Shown here: positions 40,414-48,773 of the stretch, piece after piece
Position numbering within the stretch: position 1 is the stretch's first letter
How the letters are laid out: every line of letters begins with the position of its first letter
Source: Chloroflexi bacterium OLB13
GTDB taxonomy: Bacteria > Chloroflexota > Anaerolineae > Aggregatilineales > Phototrophicaceae
Reading direction: 5' to 3'
NCBI GenBank assembly: GCA_001567485.1
Contig: JZRA01000120.1
Coordinates: 1-64,000, forward strand
DNA length: 64,000 bases
The notes under the pieces: model-generated
Database searches by the model: none
What the model was told of the DNA's origin: nothing
The model's input: only the letters and a program-made list of their open reading frames with translations
Position numbers and translations under genes: made by a program

Positions 40414-41493
40414 ATGGAATACGTGCTGAGACCCCTGAATATCACGCGTCAGGTCACAATTCTCGCCACCGGCGCGGGTGTGCTGGCCGGCGTTTGCGGC
40501 CTGATCGCCGACCGCGTCATCGGTGGAAACGGCGGCAGTCCGATCTGGGCCGTCGTGGTGATCGCCGGAGTCGCCGCGTTGTGCGCGCTGGGGGTCGGGT
40601 TCTTCTTCCGCCAGCGGCTCGCTGATTTGTGGCAGCTCGTGATCGCCGCGCGTCGCATGGGTCAGGGTGATTTGACGACGCCGATCACAACCCGCGGCAC
40701 CCTGTCCGAAGTCTATTCGCTCGCGGTCGTCCTCGAACAAAACCGCCAGCGAATCTCCACCATGCTCGGCGAGTTGGAAGCCGCGAAAGAGTGGAGCGAC
40801 TCCCAGCGCAGCGTGCAGGCGTACTTCCTTGCCAACATCTCACACGAGTTTCGCACACCGCTGGCCGGCATGCAGGTGACGGTCGAACTGCTGCGCGAGA
40901 ACGCGCACCGCCTCCCCCCTGAGGAACTGGACGAGCTGCTCGGCGCGCTGCATCTCAGCATCGCCAGCATGGGCCAGCTCATCGACAATCTGCTCGAAAG
41001 CTCGAAGATCGAGGCCGATCAGCTCGTGCTTCGCCGGCAGAGCATTGAGGCCGAGCAGTTGATATCGGAAGCCGCCCGTCTGGTGCTGCCGTTTTTGTCG
41101 CGCCGGCGACAGCAGCTGACGCTCGACATGCCGCTTGAGGCGCCCGTGGTTTCGGCGGATCGCGGGCGCTTGGTGCAGGTGCTGGTCAATCTCATCGCCA
41201 ACGCCAGCAAGTACAGCCCGCCCGGCAGCACCATCGACATCGGCCTTGCCCGCAGCGGAGACACCGTGCGGCTGTCCGTCAGCGACCGTGGGCCGGGCAT
41301 CCCGGAAGACAAGCGCGACGGCGTCTTCAAACGGTTCGTAAGGCTGGGCGCCACGGCGTCAGAGGACTACGGCGCCGGCCTCGGGCTGTCCGTCGTCAAG
41401 GCCATCGTCGCGGCGCACGGCGGCGTGGTCGGCGTCGATGCCCGGCCCGGCGGAGGCTCGCAGTTTTGGGTGGAATTATGTACACAGGCATGA
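40414..41493 (+). CDS. Two-component sensor histidine kinase
   Basis: A 359-residue membrane kinase. Two helices (about 14-33 and 44-66) frame a very short outer loop, followed by a HAMP-like linker (QLVIAARRMGQGDLTTPI), HisKA with the phospho-His in FLANISHEFRTPLAGM (near 145), and HATPase: NLIANASKYSPP (N), DRGPGIPED (G1), GAGLGLSVVKAIVAAHGG (G2). With almost no sensor domain it probably reads membrane or cytosolic cues. ATG 40414 has no ribosome site; a TATACT box 8 bp upstream suggests a leaderless mRNA. TTG 40387 is the alternative start. It overlaps the response-regulator gene. Confidence 0.9.
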   Translation: MEYVLRPLNITRQVTILATGAGVLAGVCGLIADRVIGGNGGSPIWAVVVIAGVAALCALGVGFFFRQRLADLWQLVIAARRMGQGDLTTPITTRGTLSEVYSLAVVLEQNRQRISTMLGELEAAKEWSDSQRSVQAYFLANISHEFRTPLAGMQVTVELLRENAHRLPPEELDELLGALHLSIASMGQLIDNLLESSKIEADQLVLRRQSIEAEQLISEAARLVLPFLSRRRQQLTLDMPLEAPVVSADRGRLVQVLVNLIANASKYSPPGSTIDIGLARSGDTVRLSVSDRGPGIPEDKRDGVFKRFVRLGATASEDYGAGLGLSVVKAIVAAHGGVVGVDARPGGGSQFWVELCTQA

Positions 41494-42167
41494 AGGCGCT
41501 TGTCGTCGACGACGATCTCATTCTGGCGGACGGCGTCGGCCGGCTGTTGAAGCTGTCCGGCTTCGAGGTCTCGTTGGCTCACGACGGCAAGACGGCGTTG
41601 AGCACCTTTGCAAGTCTGCGACCAGACATCGTGATCCTCGACGTTCAAATCCCGGAGCCGGACGGCTTCGCGGTGTGCCGCGCGATCCGCGATCAGGCCA
41701 ATACGCCGATCATCATGCTGACCGTGCGCGACACCGATACCGACGTCGTCGCCGGGCTGGGGTTCGGCGCGGACGACTACATGACCAAACCCTTCAGCAG
41801 TGTGCAGCTGCTGGCGCGTGTACAGGCTGTGCTGCGGCGCGCCGCCCCTACATCTTCCAACCACGTCGCGCTGAACGGCTGCACGCTTGATACCGAACGC
41901 AATACGCTCACCCTGCCCGACCGGCCGTCGATTCAGCTCACGCCGCTGGAGGTGCGCATGCTCGAATCGCTGATGACCAAGCCCGGCCAAGTGGTCAAGA
42001 CGCAGGCGCTCATCGACCTCGTATATGGCCCCGGCGGCGGCGACAAGGCGATGCTCAAGCAGCTCGTATATCGGCTGCGGCGCAAAATCGAAGGCGACGA
42101 CGGCCACGCGCCGCTGGTGATCGAGGCTGTGCCGGGCGTCGGATACGCCCTCGTCGCCCCCGCATGA
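41478..42167 (+). CDS. OmpR/PhoB-family response regulator
   Basis: A 229-residue regulator. The receiver (about 5-120) has acid pocket VVDDD, phospho-Asp in VILDVQIPEPDG, Thr/Ser in MLTVRD and Lys in MTKPFS. The winged-helix domain (130-225) has LTPLEVRMLESLMTKPGQVV, LKQLVYRLRRKIE and VPGVGYAL. The start at 41478 follows GGTGGA; ATG 41490, which forms an ATGA overlap with the kinase stop, is an equal alternative. It is the cognate partner of the upstream kinase and is coupled by ATGA to the next gene. Confidence 0.92.
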   Translation: MYTGMKALVVDDDLILADGVGRLLKLSGFEVSLAHDGKTALSTFASLRPDIVILDVQIPEPDGFAVCRAIRDQANTPIIMLTVRDTDTDVVAGLGFGADDYMTKPFSSVQLLARVQAVLRRAAPTSSNHVALNGCTLDTERNTLTLPDRPSIQLTPLEVRMLESLMTKPGQVVKTQALIDLVYGPGGGDKAMLKQLVYRLRRKIEGDDGHAPLVIEAVPGVGYALVAPA

Positions 42168-43099
42168 ACGCGCCGCTGCTGCATCTGGCCGACATCGACA
42201 TCGACCCGGCGCTGGTGCGGCGGCTGCCCAGCCATCTCGCCTACTTCCACGTCGCGCTGCCCATCGCCGAGGACGACGACACCCTCACGGTCGCCTTCGC
42301 CCAGCCTGACAACCGCGCCACGCGTGAACTGATCGAGGGCGCGTTGGGATCCCCGATTGTCGCGGTGCGCAGCCGTTCCGACGACATCCTCGGCGTGCTC
42401 GACCGCGTGTGGCAGGATGTCGACCTGCCGGAACGGGCGATTTACCTGTGGAGTTCCGACCCGCTGCGCCTGCAAACGCTGTCGTCGTATGTCGCGCGCG
42501 TGGTGACACCGGCCTATCCCGAACTGCCGATGTACGCCGCGCCACTGGGCAGCGCCATCGGCCACACACCCGACACGCGCGCCGTGCTGCTCGTCGCGCA
42601 TTCCGACACGCCAGAGGGACGGCGCGATCTCGTCCTGCGTGCGCCGGCGGCGGTATGGCTGGTGCGCGATCTCGCCTCACGCCCACGCAAGGTCTTGGCC
42701 GTATTGCGCGGGACACAACCTGACCGTCAGCTTCTGACGTGGCTCCCGGCCCTCTCACAGAACCTGCCGATCGAAATCACCGTGCTGGCCGCCGCGACCC
42801 CGGCCGCCGACGCCTCCGGCAGCCCACTCATCAGCCGGTTCGCGGTGATGCTCTCGCCGGACACACCGCTGGGCGCGCACCTCGCGTCGATGCGCCAAGC
42901 CTTCGCGCGGGCACGGATTCACGGTCGCGTGCTGCTGCGTGAAGGCACGTTGGCCGAGGCCGTCTACGGGGCCGTCCGCGACTCACCGGTTGACATCATG
43001 GTGCTGGCGGCCGAATCTCAGGGCGCCACGTCCATTGACGTCGTGGAACACGTGTGGGGACGCATCGGGGCGGCGCTGGTCATCAAGGCGCACGCATAG
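42164..43099 (+). CDS. MshEN-domain / universal-stress-like fusion protein
   Basis: A 311-residue soluble protein. Residues 10-75 (ALVRRLPSHLAYFHVALPI, LTVAFAQPDNRATRELIEGA, IVAVRSRSDDI) match the N-terminal domain of type II secretion/MshE ATPases, a known nucleotide and cyclic-di-GMP binding module. There is no ATPase domain. Instead the C-terminal half (about 150-310) looks like universal stress/alpha-beta nucleotide-binding folds: PRKVLAVLRGTQ, EITVLAAATP, VDIMVLAAESQG and GAALVIKA. It is coupled by ATGA to the response-regulator gene, so it probably acts in the same signalling pathway. Confidence 0.65.
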   Translation: MNAPLLHLADIDIDPALVRRLPSHLAYFHVALPIAEDDDTLTVAFAQPDNRATRELIEGALGSPIVAVRSRSDDILGVLDRVWQDVDLPERAIYLWSSDPLRLQTLSSYVARVVTPAYPELPMYAAPLGSAIGHTPDTRAVLLVAHSDTPEGRRDLVLRAPAAVWLVRDLASRPRKVLAVLRGTQPDRQLLTWLPALSQNLPIEITVLAAATPAADASGSPLISRFAVMLSPDTPLGAHLASMRQAFARARIHGRVLLREGTLAEAVYGAVRDSPVDIMVLAAESQGATSIDVVEHVWGRIGAALVIKAHA

Positions 43100-43213
43100 A
43101 TCAGGCGGTGGCCGTCGACCGGCAGATCCGCCGCTCGCAAGAAGCCTCTCATGGAACACACACGCGGCACGGCGTATACTCATCCGATCCGCGATTGAGT
43201 CAGGGCCGCCGCT

Positions 43214-44814
43214 GTGACATCACCTGCCGCCAATCACGCAGCATCACAAGCATCCGCCGAGCCGATCCCCGCGCTTGCCCGCGATCTGAGCCGCTTGTCG
43301 GGCATGGTGCGCACGCTCGCGCCGCGTGCGCCAATGACGATCACATCGCCGCTGGATGGGCGGGTCATCGGGTCGGTGCCGATGTGCGCGGCCGAGGATG
43401 TCGCACACGCCGTCGGGGTCGCGCGCGCGGCGCAAGCGGCGTGGGCCGCCCTGCCTGTCCGTGAGCGCGTCAAACCGTTTCGCCGTTTCAACGGCGTGCT
43501 GCTCGACCGCCGATTCGACATCGCCGATCTGATCCAGCTTGAGAACGGCAAGGTGCGCGCCAACGCCCTCGAAGACGTGTTCGATACGTGCATCAATACG
43601 CGCTTCTACAGCTATCACGGCCCGTCACTGCTGCGGCCGCGGCGCAAGGCGGGCGCGGTGCCACTGCTCACGTCATCCACCGTCTACCCCAAACCGTTCG
43701 GCGTCGTCGGGCTGATCGAGGCATGGAATTACCCGTTCAACCTGCCGATGCAGGACGCCATTGCCGCGCTGATCGCCGGCAACACCGTGGTGATCAAGGT
43801 GTCGGAGCTGACTCCATTCTCGGCCTTGTTCGGATTACAGCTGCTGCGCGAGTGCGGCCTGCCGGACGACGTGCTTCAGATCGTCACCGGAGACGGCCGC
43901 GTAGCTGGCGCGGCGTTGATTGACCACGTCGACACGGTGATGTTCACCGGCAGCACGGCGACCGGTCGCAAGATCGCCGCGCACTGCGCCGAACGGCTGA
44001 TCCCGTGCTCGCTCGAACTGGGCGGTAAGAATCCGGTGATCCTGCTCGATGACGCCGATGTCGCCAAGGCGCTCGACGTCTTGGTCGACAGCACGCTCGC
44101 GTCCGCCGGACAGATGTGCGTGTCGTTTGAACGCCTCTTCATCCACGACGCGATCTATGATGCGGTGCGCGATGGGCTGGCGAAACGCTACGAGTCACTC
44201 CCGATGGGGGTTCGGTGCGGCGCGTGGGATGACGAAATGAGCGTGCTCACGTCCGCCAATCAGCTTGCGCATGTGCAGCGGCACATCGAAGACGCCGTCG
44301 CGAAGGCGCGCGCGTCATCACCGGCGGCAGCGCGCGGCCCGACATCGCACCATACGCATTCGAGCCGACCCTGCTCGAAAACGTCACGCCGGAGATGGTG
44401 GTTTACGACGGGGAGAGTTTCGGGCCGGTGGTGTCGCTGTACCGCTTCAACGATGTCGACGACGCGATCCGCCGCGCCAACGCGAGCCTGTACGGACTGA
44501 ACGCGGCGGTGTTCGGCCGTGACGTAAAGCGCGCGCATGAGGTCGCCAGCCGCATCCAGTGTGGAACGGTGACGGTCAACGAAGGGCATAAGGCAGCGTG
44601 GGCGTCGGTGCGTGCCCCGCAGGGCGGTTGGAAGCAGTCAGGTTACGGACGCCGTCACGGGGCCGAAGGCATTCTCAAATTCACCCAGTCGCAGTCGATC
44701 AGCGTGCAGCGGTTCATGGTTTACGCGCGGGGCGAGCGCATGTCCGTGCGGATGTTCGACCGCATCTACGCGACGCTGATGCGCGTGCTGCCGTGGCTTC
44801 CGGGCCTCCGGTGA
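43214..44814 (+). pseudogene. Aldehyde dehydrogenase family protein, one single-base frameshift
   Basis: One base added near 44305-44308 joins two frames into a 533-residue NAD(P)-dependent aldehyde dehydrogenase. Landmarks are GLIEAWNYPFNLPMQDAIAA, the cofactor motif FTGSTATGRKIA, catalytic Glu in LELGGKNPVI and catalytic Cys in SAGQMCVSFERL. After the shift come RVITGGSARPDIAPYAFEPT, ESFGPVVSLYRF and GGWKQSGYGRRHGAEG. The C-terminal extension after QSISVQRF is typical of the succinate-semialdehyde dehydrogenase-like branch found in actinobacteria. The substrate is unknown. All catalytic residues are intact. GTG 43214 start. Confidence 0.85.
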
Positions 44815-44920
44815 GGAACAGCCAGCCGTTGGGCGTGATGAGTCTCAATCGTGCTGCGGACGGGTTCACAAGCAGAAATCCTGCATCTGGATTGACGCCT
44901 GACACCTTCCGGCTGCTGGC

Positions 44921-45021
44921 CTAAGCACGAAGTTGAACGTGATGAGAAAACACCACACCGTATAGCTCGACTAACGCTGCAAGGTGGGAGACCGAATCTC
45001 TCGACTTCCAAACACCGGCCT
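44921..45021 (-). repeat. Dispersed intergenic repeat, copy C (full)
   Basis: About 101 bp that match copy B (36458-36565) in reverse complement. As in copy B, the element begins exactly at the stop codon of a gene (here tauE, TAG then GCCGGTGTT) and ends CTTCGTGCTTAG. The remaining 44815-44920 has nothing that I can name. Confidence 0.75.
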
Positions 45022-45772
45022 AGACTGCGAGCCGGCCGAGGTTATCCACAAGCAGGATCAGCGCCAGAGCGATCACGAACACGGCGAACCCCTTGCGCAG
45101 CGCATCCGCACCGAGCCGTGCGTTAAGCCGTGTGCCGACGTACGTGCCGGCGAAACCCGCCAGCGCGAACGTGCCGATCAGCGCCCAGTCGAGCGACGCG
45201 CCGCCGAGATGACCGGCCAGACCGGCCGCGCTGTTCATGGCAATCACGATCAAGGACGTCCCGACCGCCTGCGCCATCGGCAGCCCGACCCACATCACCA
45301 GCGCCGGCACGATCAGGAACCCGCCGCCAACCCCCAGCACACCGGTCAGCGTGCCCACGCCCGCCCCGACCGCGACCACCTTCACCGGCTGACTGCGCGG
45401 CGCTTCGTCACGTTCCATGTGCCGCCCTGCGATCATCATGCCCCCGACCACCAGCATGAGCAGCGCGAACATCAGCATCAACACGGCCGATGGGATGTTC
45501 GCCGCGAGGTTGGCGGTCACATACGCCGCAGCCATGCCCGACAGCCCGAACAGCAGCGCGACCGCGAGGTTGAGGCTGCCTGATCCCCGGCGCATCGTCG
45601 CGCCAAAGGCCGAGCTGCTGCCGACGATCACCAGCGAGGCCGTCACGGCGGCTTGTGCGGGCTGTCCGAGGACGTAGACCAGCGCGGGCACGGTGAGGAT
45701 GGATCCGCCGCCGCCAAGCAAGCCGAGCAGAAGGCCAATGATCAGGCCCAACACAATTTCGAGAATCAGCAT
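45020..45772 (-). CDS. TauE/SafE-family sulfite/anion exporter
   Basis: A 250-residue membrane protein with eight helices in two repeats, each carrying the family glycine motif: GLLLGLLGGGGSILTVPALV and GTLTGVLGVGGGFLIVPALV. It is of the kind that exports sulfite or other sulfur anions. It begins 6 nt after the MBL-rhodanese stop, so it would remove the sulfite made by that persulfide dioxygenase-like enzyme. ATG 45772. Confidence 0.9.
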   Translation of the reverse strand: MLILEIVLGLIIGLLLGLLGGGGSILTVPALVYVLGQPAQAAVTASLVIVGSSSAFGATMRRGSGSLNLAVALLFGLSGMAAAYVTANLAANIPSAVLMLMFALLMLVVGGMMIAGRHMERDEAPRSQPVKVVAVGAGVGTLTGVLGVGGGFLIVPALVMWVGLPMAQAVGTSLIVIAMNSAAGLAGHLGGASLDWALIGTFALAGFAGTYVGTRLNARLGADALRKGFAVFVIALALILLVDNLGRLAV

Positions 45773-45778
45773 CAGATG

Positions 45779-47200
45779 TTACGCCGTTTGCAGTTCCGTG
45801 CCGGATCCGGTCGGAAGGGCTTCCGACCAGACGGAGTCAGGTTCGCCCATAAGCACCGCGCGGTTGAACCCGTTGGCGCGCAGCCAACTCACCGCCACCT
45901 GAGCGCGATATCCACTGGCGCAGTACACCGCAAATGGACGCGATTCCGGCAGTTCGCCGGCGCGCCGGTGCAGTTCCGTCAATGGGACATGCTGCGCCCC
46001 GGAGACATGCCGATCCAGCCACTCGCTGAGGTTCCGGATATCGAGAACGGCGGTTGATCCCGATGCCAGCCCATCGGCCAGCGCGCGGGCGGTCATCTGC
46101 GGCAGCGCGTCAAGATCACCGCCGAGGCCGTCCGCCCACAGCACGCCGGCGATCCGGTCGACGCCGACGGCCCGCAGCGCAGGGATCACCTCGTCCAGCA
46201 CCGCATCGTCCGGCACGATTAACGCCACCGGCACGCGAAAGTCGTACAGCGAGCCGACGTAGGTCGAGACTTTGGACGAGGTCGCCGGTGTGCTGATCGT
46301 GCCGGGGATGTGCCCGGCCGCGAACGCGTCGCGGTCGCGCACGTCGACCACGAACGCGCCGGCCTCGATCAGCGCGTCGATGTCCGCACGGGTCAGCGAT
46401 TGGATCTCCGGAAGGTCAGCGAGCAGCGCCGGGCCGTCACGGTTCACCTGCTTCATCTGCGCGAAATACCGCGGCGGCTCAGGCTGCCCGTCGAGCAGCC
46501 ACGCGACAAACGCGTCCTCGTCATGTATTTGGAACGCCGGATTGAACAGCTTTTCGTAGCCAAGCGTCGTGGAGGGCACAGCGCCGAGCGCCTTTCCGCA
46601 CGCGCTGCCTGCGCCGTGACCGGGCCAAAGCTGCAAATAATCGGGCAGCGACTTGAAGCGCTGCACGGTTCCGAACTGCTGGCGCGCCCCCGTATCGGCG
46701 CTGCCCACCACGCCAGCCGCCGCTTCGAGCAGGTCGGGCCGGCCGATGTCGCCGACAAAGACCGCGTCGCCGGTGAAAATGCCCATCGGCTTATCAGCGG
46801 CGGCGGTGTCGGTGATGACGAACGCGATGTGTTCGGGCGTGTGCCCCGGCGTGTGCAAAACCTCGACGCTGACGTTACCGACCATGAACGTATCGCCGTT
46901 CATCACCCGGACGACGCCGGGTTCGCCGACATACGCGTACTGCCAGTCCGGGCCGCCCTCGCCGCTGACGATCAACAGCGCGCCGGTCGCCGCGGCCAGC
47001 TCACGGCCACCGCTGACGAAATCGGCGTGGATGTGCGTCTCTGCGATATGGCTGATACGCACGCCCTCGCGCTCCGCGGCGTCCATGTAGGTCTGAACCG
47101 CGCGCGCGGGGTCGACGATCAACGCCTCGCCCGTTTTAGCGCATCCGACCAGATACGAGGCTTGGGCGAGCCGTTCGTCATAGAAGTAGCGAAGGATCAT
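45779..47200 (-). CDS. MBL-fold / double rhodanese protein, persulfide dioxygenase-like (CstB/BlhA type)
   Basis: A 473-residue cytoplasmic enzyme. Residues 1-240 are a glyoxalase-II-like metallo-beta-lactamase with iron-binding ETHIHADFVSG, HTPGHTPEHIAFV, TGDAVFVGDIGRPDL and WPGHGAGSACG. Two rhodanese domains follow. The first (about 275-365; VDVRDRDAFAAGHIPGT) lacks an active Cys (IVPDDAVLDE). The second (375-460; LDIRNLSEWLDRHVSGAQHV) has Cys in FAVYCASGYRAQVA. This layout fits enzymes that oxidise glutathione or coenzyme persulfides to sulfite. GGAGACC precedes the ATG. It is in an operon with tauE and divergent from a LysR gene. Confidence 0.9.
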   Translation of the reverse strand: MILRYFYDERLAQASYLVGCAKTGEALIVDPARAVQTYMDAAEREGVRISHIAETHIHADFVSGGRELAAATGALLIVSGEGGPDWQYAYVGEPGVVRVMNGDTFMVGNVSVEVLHTPGHTPEHIAFVITDTAAADKPMGIFTGDAVFVGDIGRPDLLEAAAGVVGSADTGARQQFGTVQRFKSLPDYLQLWPGHGAGSACGKALGAVPSTTLGYEKLFNPAFQIHDEDAFVAWLLDGQPEPPRYFAQMKQVNRDGPALLADLPEIQSLTRADIDALIEAGAFVVDVRDRDAFAAGHIPGTISTPATSSKVSTYVGSLYDFRVPVALIVPDDAVLDEVIPALRAVGVDRIAGVLWADGLGGDLDALPQMTARALADGLASGSTAVLDIRNLSEWLDRHVSGAQHVPLTELHRRAGELPESRPFAVYCASGYRAQVAVSWLRANGFNRAVLMGEPDSVWSEALPTGSGTELQTA

Positions 47201-47305
47201 GTGCGGTCTCCCAATCGAGCGAGGCCAGCGAATACCCCGCCGGGTGTATGGCTCAAGCCTACCTGATTTTTCACCGGCAAGTTGTGCTCAGCCCGTGATT
47301 GATGG

Positions 47306-47323
47306 TATAAGTCGGCGCTTATA
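47306..47323. promoter_or_regulatory. LysR-type operator palindrome
   Basis: TATAAG-TCGGCG-CTTATA is a perfect 18-bp inverted repeat with the T-N11-A core of LysR-family sites. It lies between the divergent lysR and MBL-rhodanese genes, just upstream of the lysR ribosome site, which suits autorepression and divergent control. Confidence 0.6.
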
Positions 47324-47340
47324 GCAAAGGAGAAGCGCGG

Positions 47341-48252
47341 ATGCTCGATCTCCGCAAACTGCAAATCTTCATCTCCGTCGTGCAGGCCGGCAGCTTCAGC
47401 GGCGCCGCCGAACGCCTGCTGATGACTCAGTCCGGGGTCAGCCAGCACATCCAAGACCTGGAGCGCGGCTTCTCAACCATCCTGTTCGAGCGGCGTGCAC
47501 GCGGCGTCACGTTGACCAACGCCGGCCATCTGCTGCTGGGTTACGCCGAGCAGCTACTCCAAATTGCGCACGAGGCCGAACTCGCGCTAACCACAGTAAC
47601 ACCGACGACCCGCGCCGCGATGCGGCTGGGCGCGACGCCGGGGGTTGGAACCTACGTGCTGCCGACCTGCCTCACCGGGTTTCAGGCGCGCTACCCGCAG
47701 GTGCACATCGACCTGACGACGCGCACCACTCCGCAGATCGTCGAGGCGGTTCTGTCCGGCGTGTGCGACCTCGGCATCATCGAGGGCGAACCGGACACGC
47801 ACGATCCCGCCGTCCGCATCCGGCGTCTTGTGTCCGTGTCGCAGTGGCTGGTGATCGGCCCGCAGCACGAATGGTGGAACCGCGAGTCGGTGGCGCTGGC
47901 GGAACTCTCACAGACCGCGCTCATCACCCGACAGCGCGGAAGCCATTCACGGCAGTGGCTCGAACGCGAGCTGGCGTCGCTCGGCCTGAGCGTCCGAATC
48001 GCAGCGGAATTCGACAACGTCGAGTCGATCAAGCGGGCGGTGGCAGGGGGCAAGGCGGCAGCGATCCTGCCGCGTTACGCCTTCGAGCAGGAAGCGGCGT
48101 TCGGGCTTCTGCGCCCTGTACCGATCACCGGCGTCGATCTGCGCCGCCACCTCAGCGCGATCTGGTCGAGCGCGTCGCCACCGGGGCCGGTCGCCAGCGC
48201 GTTTCTGTCGAACGTCACCCGGACGCTGGAGCAAGCACATGGGTCACCGTAA
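47341..48252 (+). CDS. LysR-family transcriptional regulator
   Basis: A 303-residue regulator. The helix-turn-helix covers residues 1-60 (LRKLQIFISVVQAGSFSGAAERLLMTQSGVSQHIQDLE) and the two-lobed ligand domain about 90-295 (LGATPGVGTYVLPTCLTGFQ, SVSQWLVIGPQHEWW, SIKRAVAGGKAAAILPRYA). The ligand-domain style is CysB/CbbR-like. AAGGAG precedes the ATG. It is divergent from the MBL-rhodanese/tauE operon and shares the palindrome at 47306-47323, so it probably senses a sulfur compound and controls that operon. Confidence 0.92.
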   Translation: MLDLRKLQIFISVVQAGSFSGAAERLLMTQSGVSQHIQDLERGFSTILFERRARGVTLTNAGHLLLGYAEQLLQIAHEAELALTTVTPTTRAAMRLGATPGVGTYVLPTCLTGFQARYPQVHIDLTTRTTPQIVEAVLSGVCDLGIIEGEPDTHDPAVRIRRLVSVSQWLVIGPQHEWWNRESVALAELSQTALITRQRGSHSRQWLERELASLGLSVRIAAEFDNVESIKRAVAGGKAAAILPRYAFEQEAAFGLLRPVPITGVDLRRHLSAIWSSASPPGPVASAFLSNVTRTLEQAHGSP

Positions 48253-48263
48253 GCCGGGATTGT

Positions 48264-48292
48264 TTGTAAGCATAGCCCTAATGGACTATATT
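48264..48292 (+). promoter_or_regulatory. Promoter of mscL
   Basis: TTGTAA (48264-48269), 17 bp, TATATT (48287-48292). The leader of about 55 nt ends in GAGGAGG before the ATG. Confidence 0.6.
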
Positions 48293-48353
48293 CTCATACG
48301 ACACCGCGCGACATGGAGCACGCGGGCGCATAGATCCACTGAGGAGGATTAGA

Positions 48354-48773
48354 ATGCTCCAAGAGTTCCGCAAGTTTATTATGCGTGGCAACGTGATTGA
48401 TCTTGCCGTTGGCGTGATCATTGGCGCGGCCTTTGGCGCTGTCGTCACCAGTCTCGTCAACGACGTCATCATGCCGCCCATCGGCTTGATCGTCGGCGGG
48501 ATCGACTTCTCCGACATCAAGATCATCCTGAAGGCTGCCGAGGGTGAAGCGCCAGAGGTCGCCATCAATATCGGCATCTTCTTGAACGCCGTCATCAACT
48601 TCCTGATTGTGGCGCTGGCGATCTTCTTCTTAATCCGGGGCGTCAACCGCTTGCAAGAGATGGCCGAGGGCAAGAAGGAAGAAGCGCCCGCCGCCCCGCC
48701 CGCCCCGACCACCGAGGAACTCATGCTGGCCGAGCTGAAGGCTATGCGCTCGGCGATGGAAAAGCAGAAGTAG
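48354..48773 (+). CDS. mscL: Large-conductance mechanosensitive channel
   Basis: A 139-residue channel subunit, the normal MscL length. It begins MLQEFRKFIMRGNVIDLAVG with the conserved N-terminal amphipathic helix and TM1 (GVIIGAAFGAVVTSLVNDVI), then the outer loop, TM2 (VINFLIVALAIFFLIRGVN) and a charged cytoplasmic helix. It opens as a pentamer under membrane tension to release solutes on hypo-osmotic shock. The 3' end overlaps the convergent sensor-kinase gene by 32 bp. Confidence 0.95.
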   Translation: MLQEFRKFIMRGNVIDLAVGVIIGAAFGAVVTSLVNDVIMPPIGLIVGGIDFSDIKIILKAAEGEAPEVAINIGIFLNAVINFLIVALAIFFLIRGVNRLQEMAEGKKEEAPAAPPAPTTEELMLAELKAMRSAMEKQK

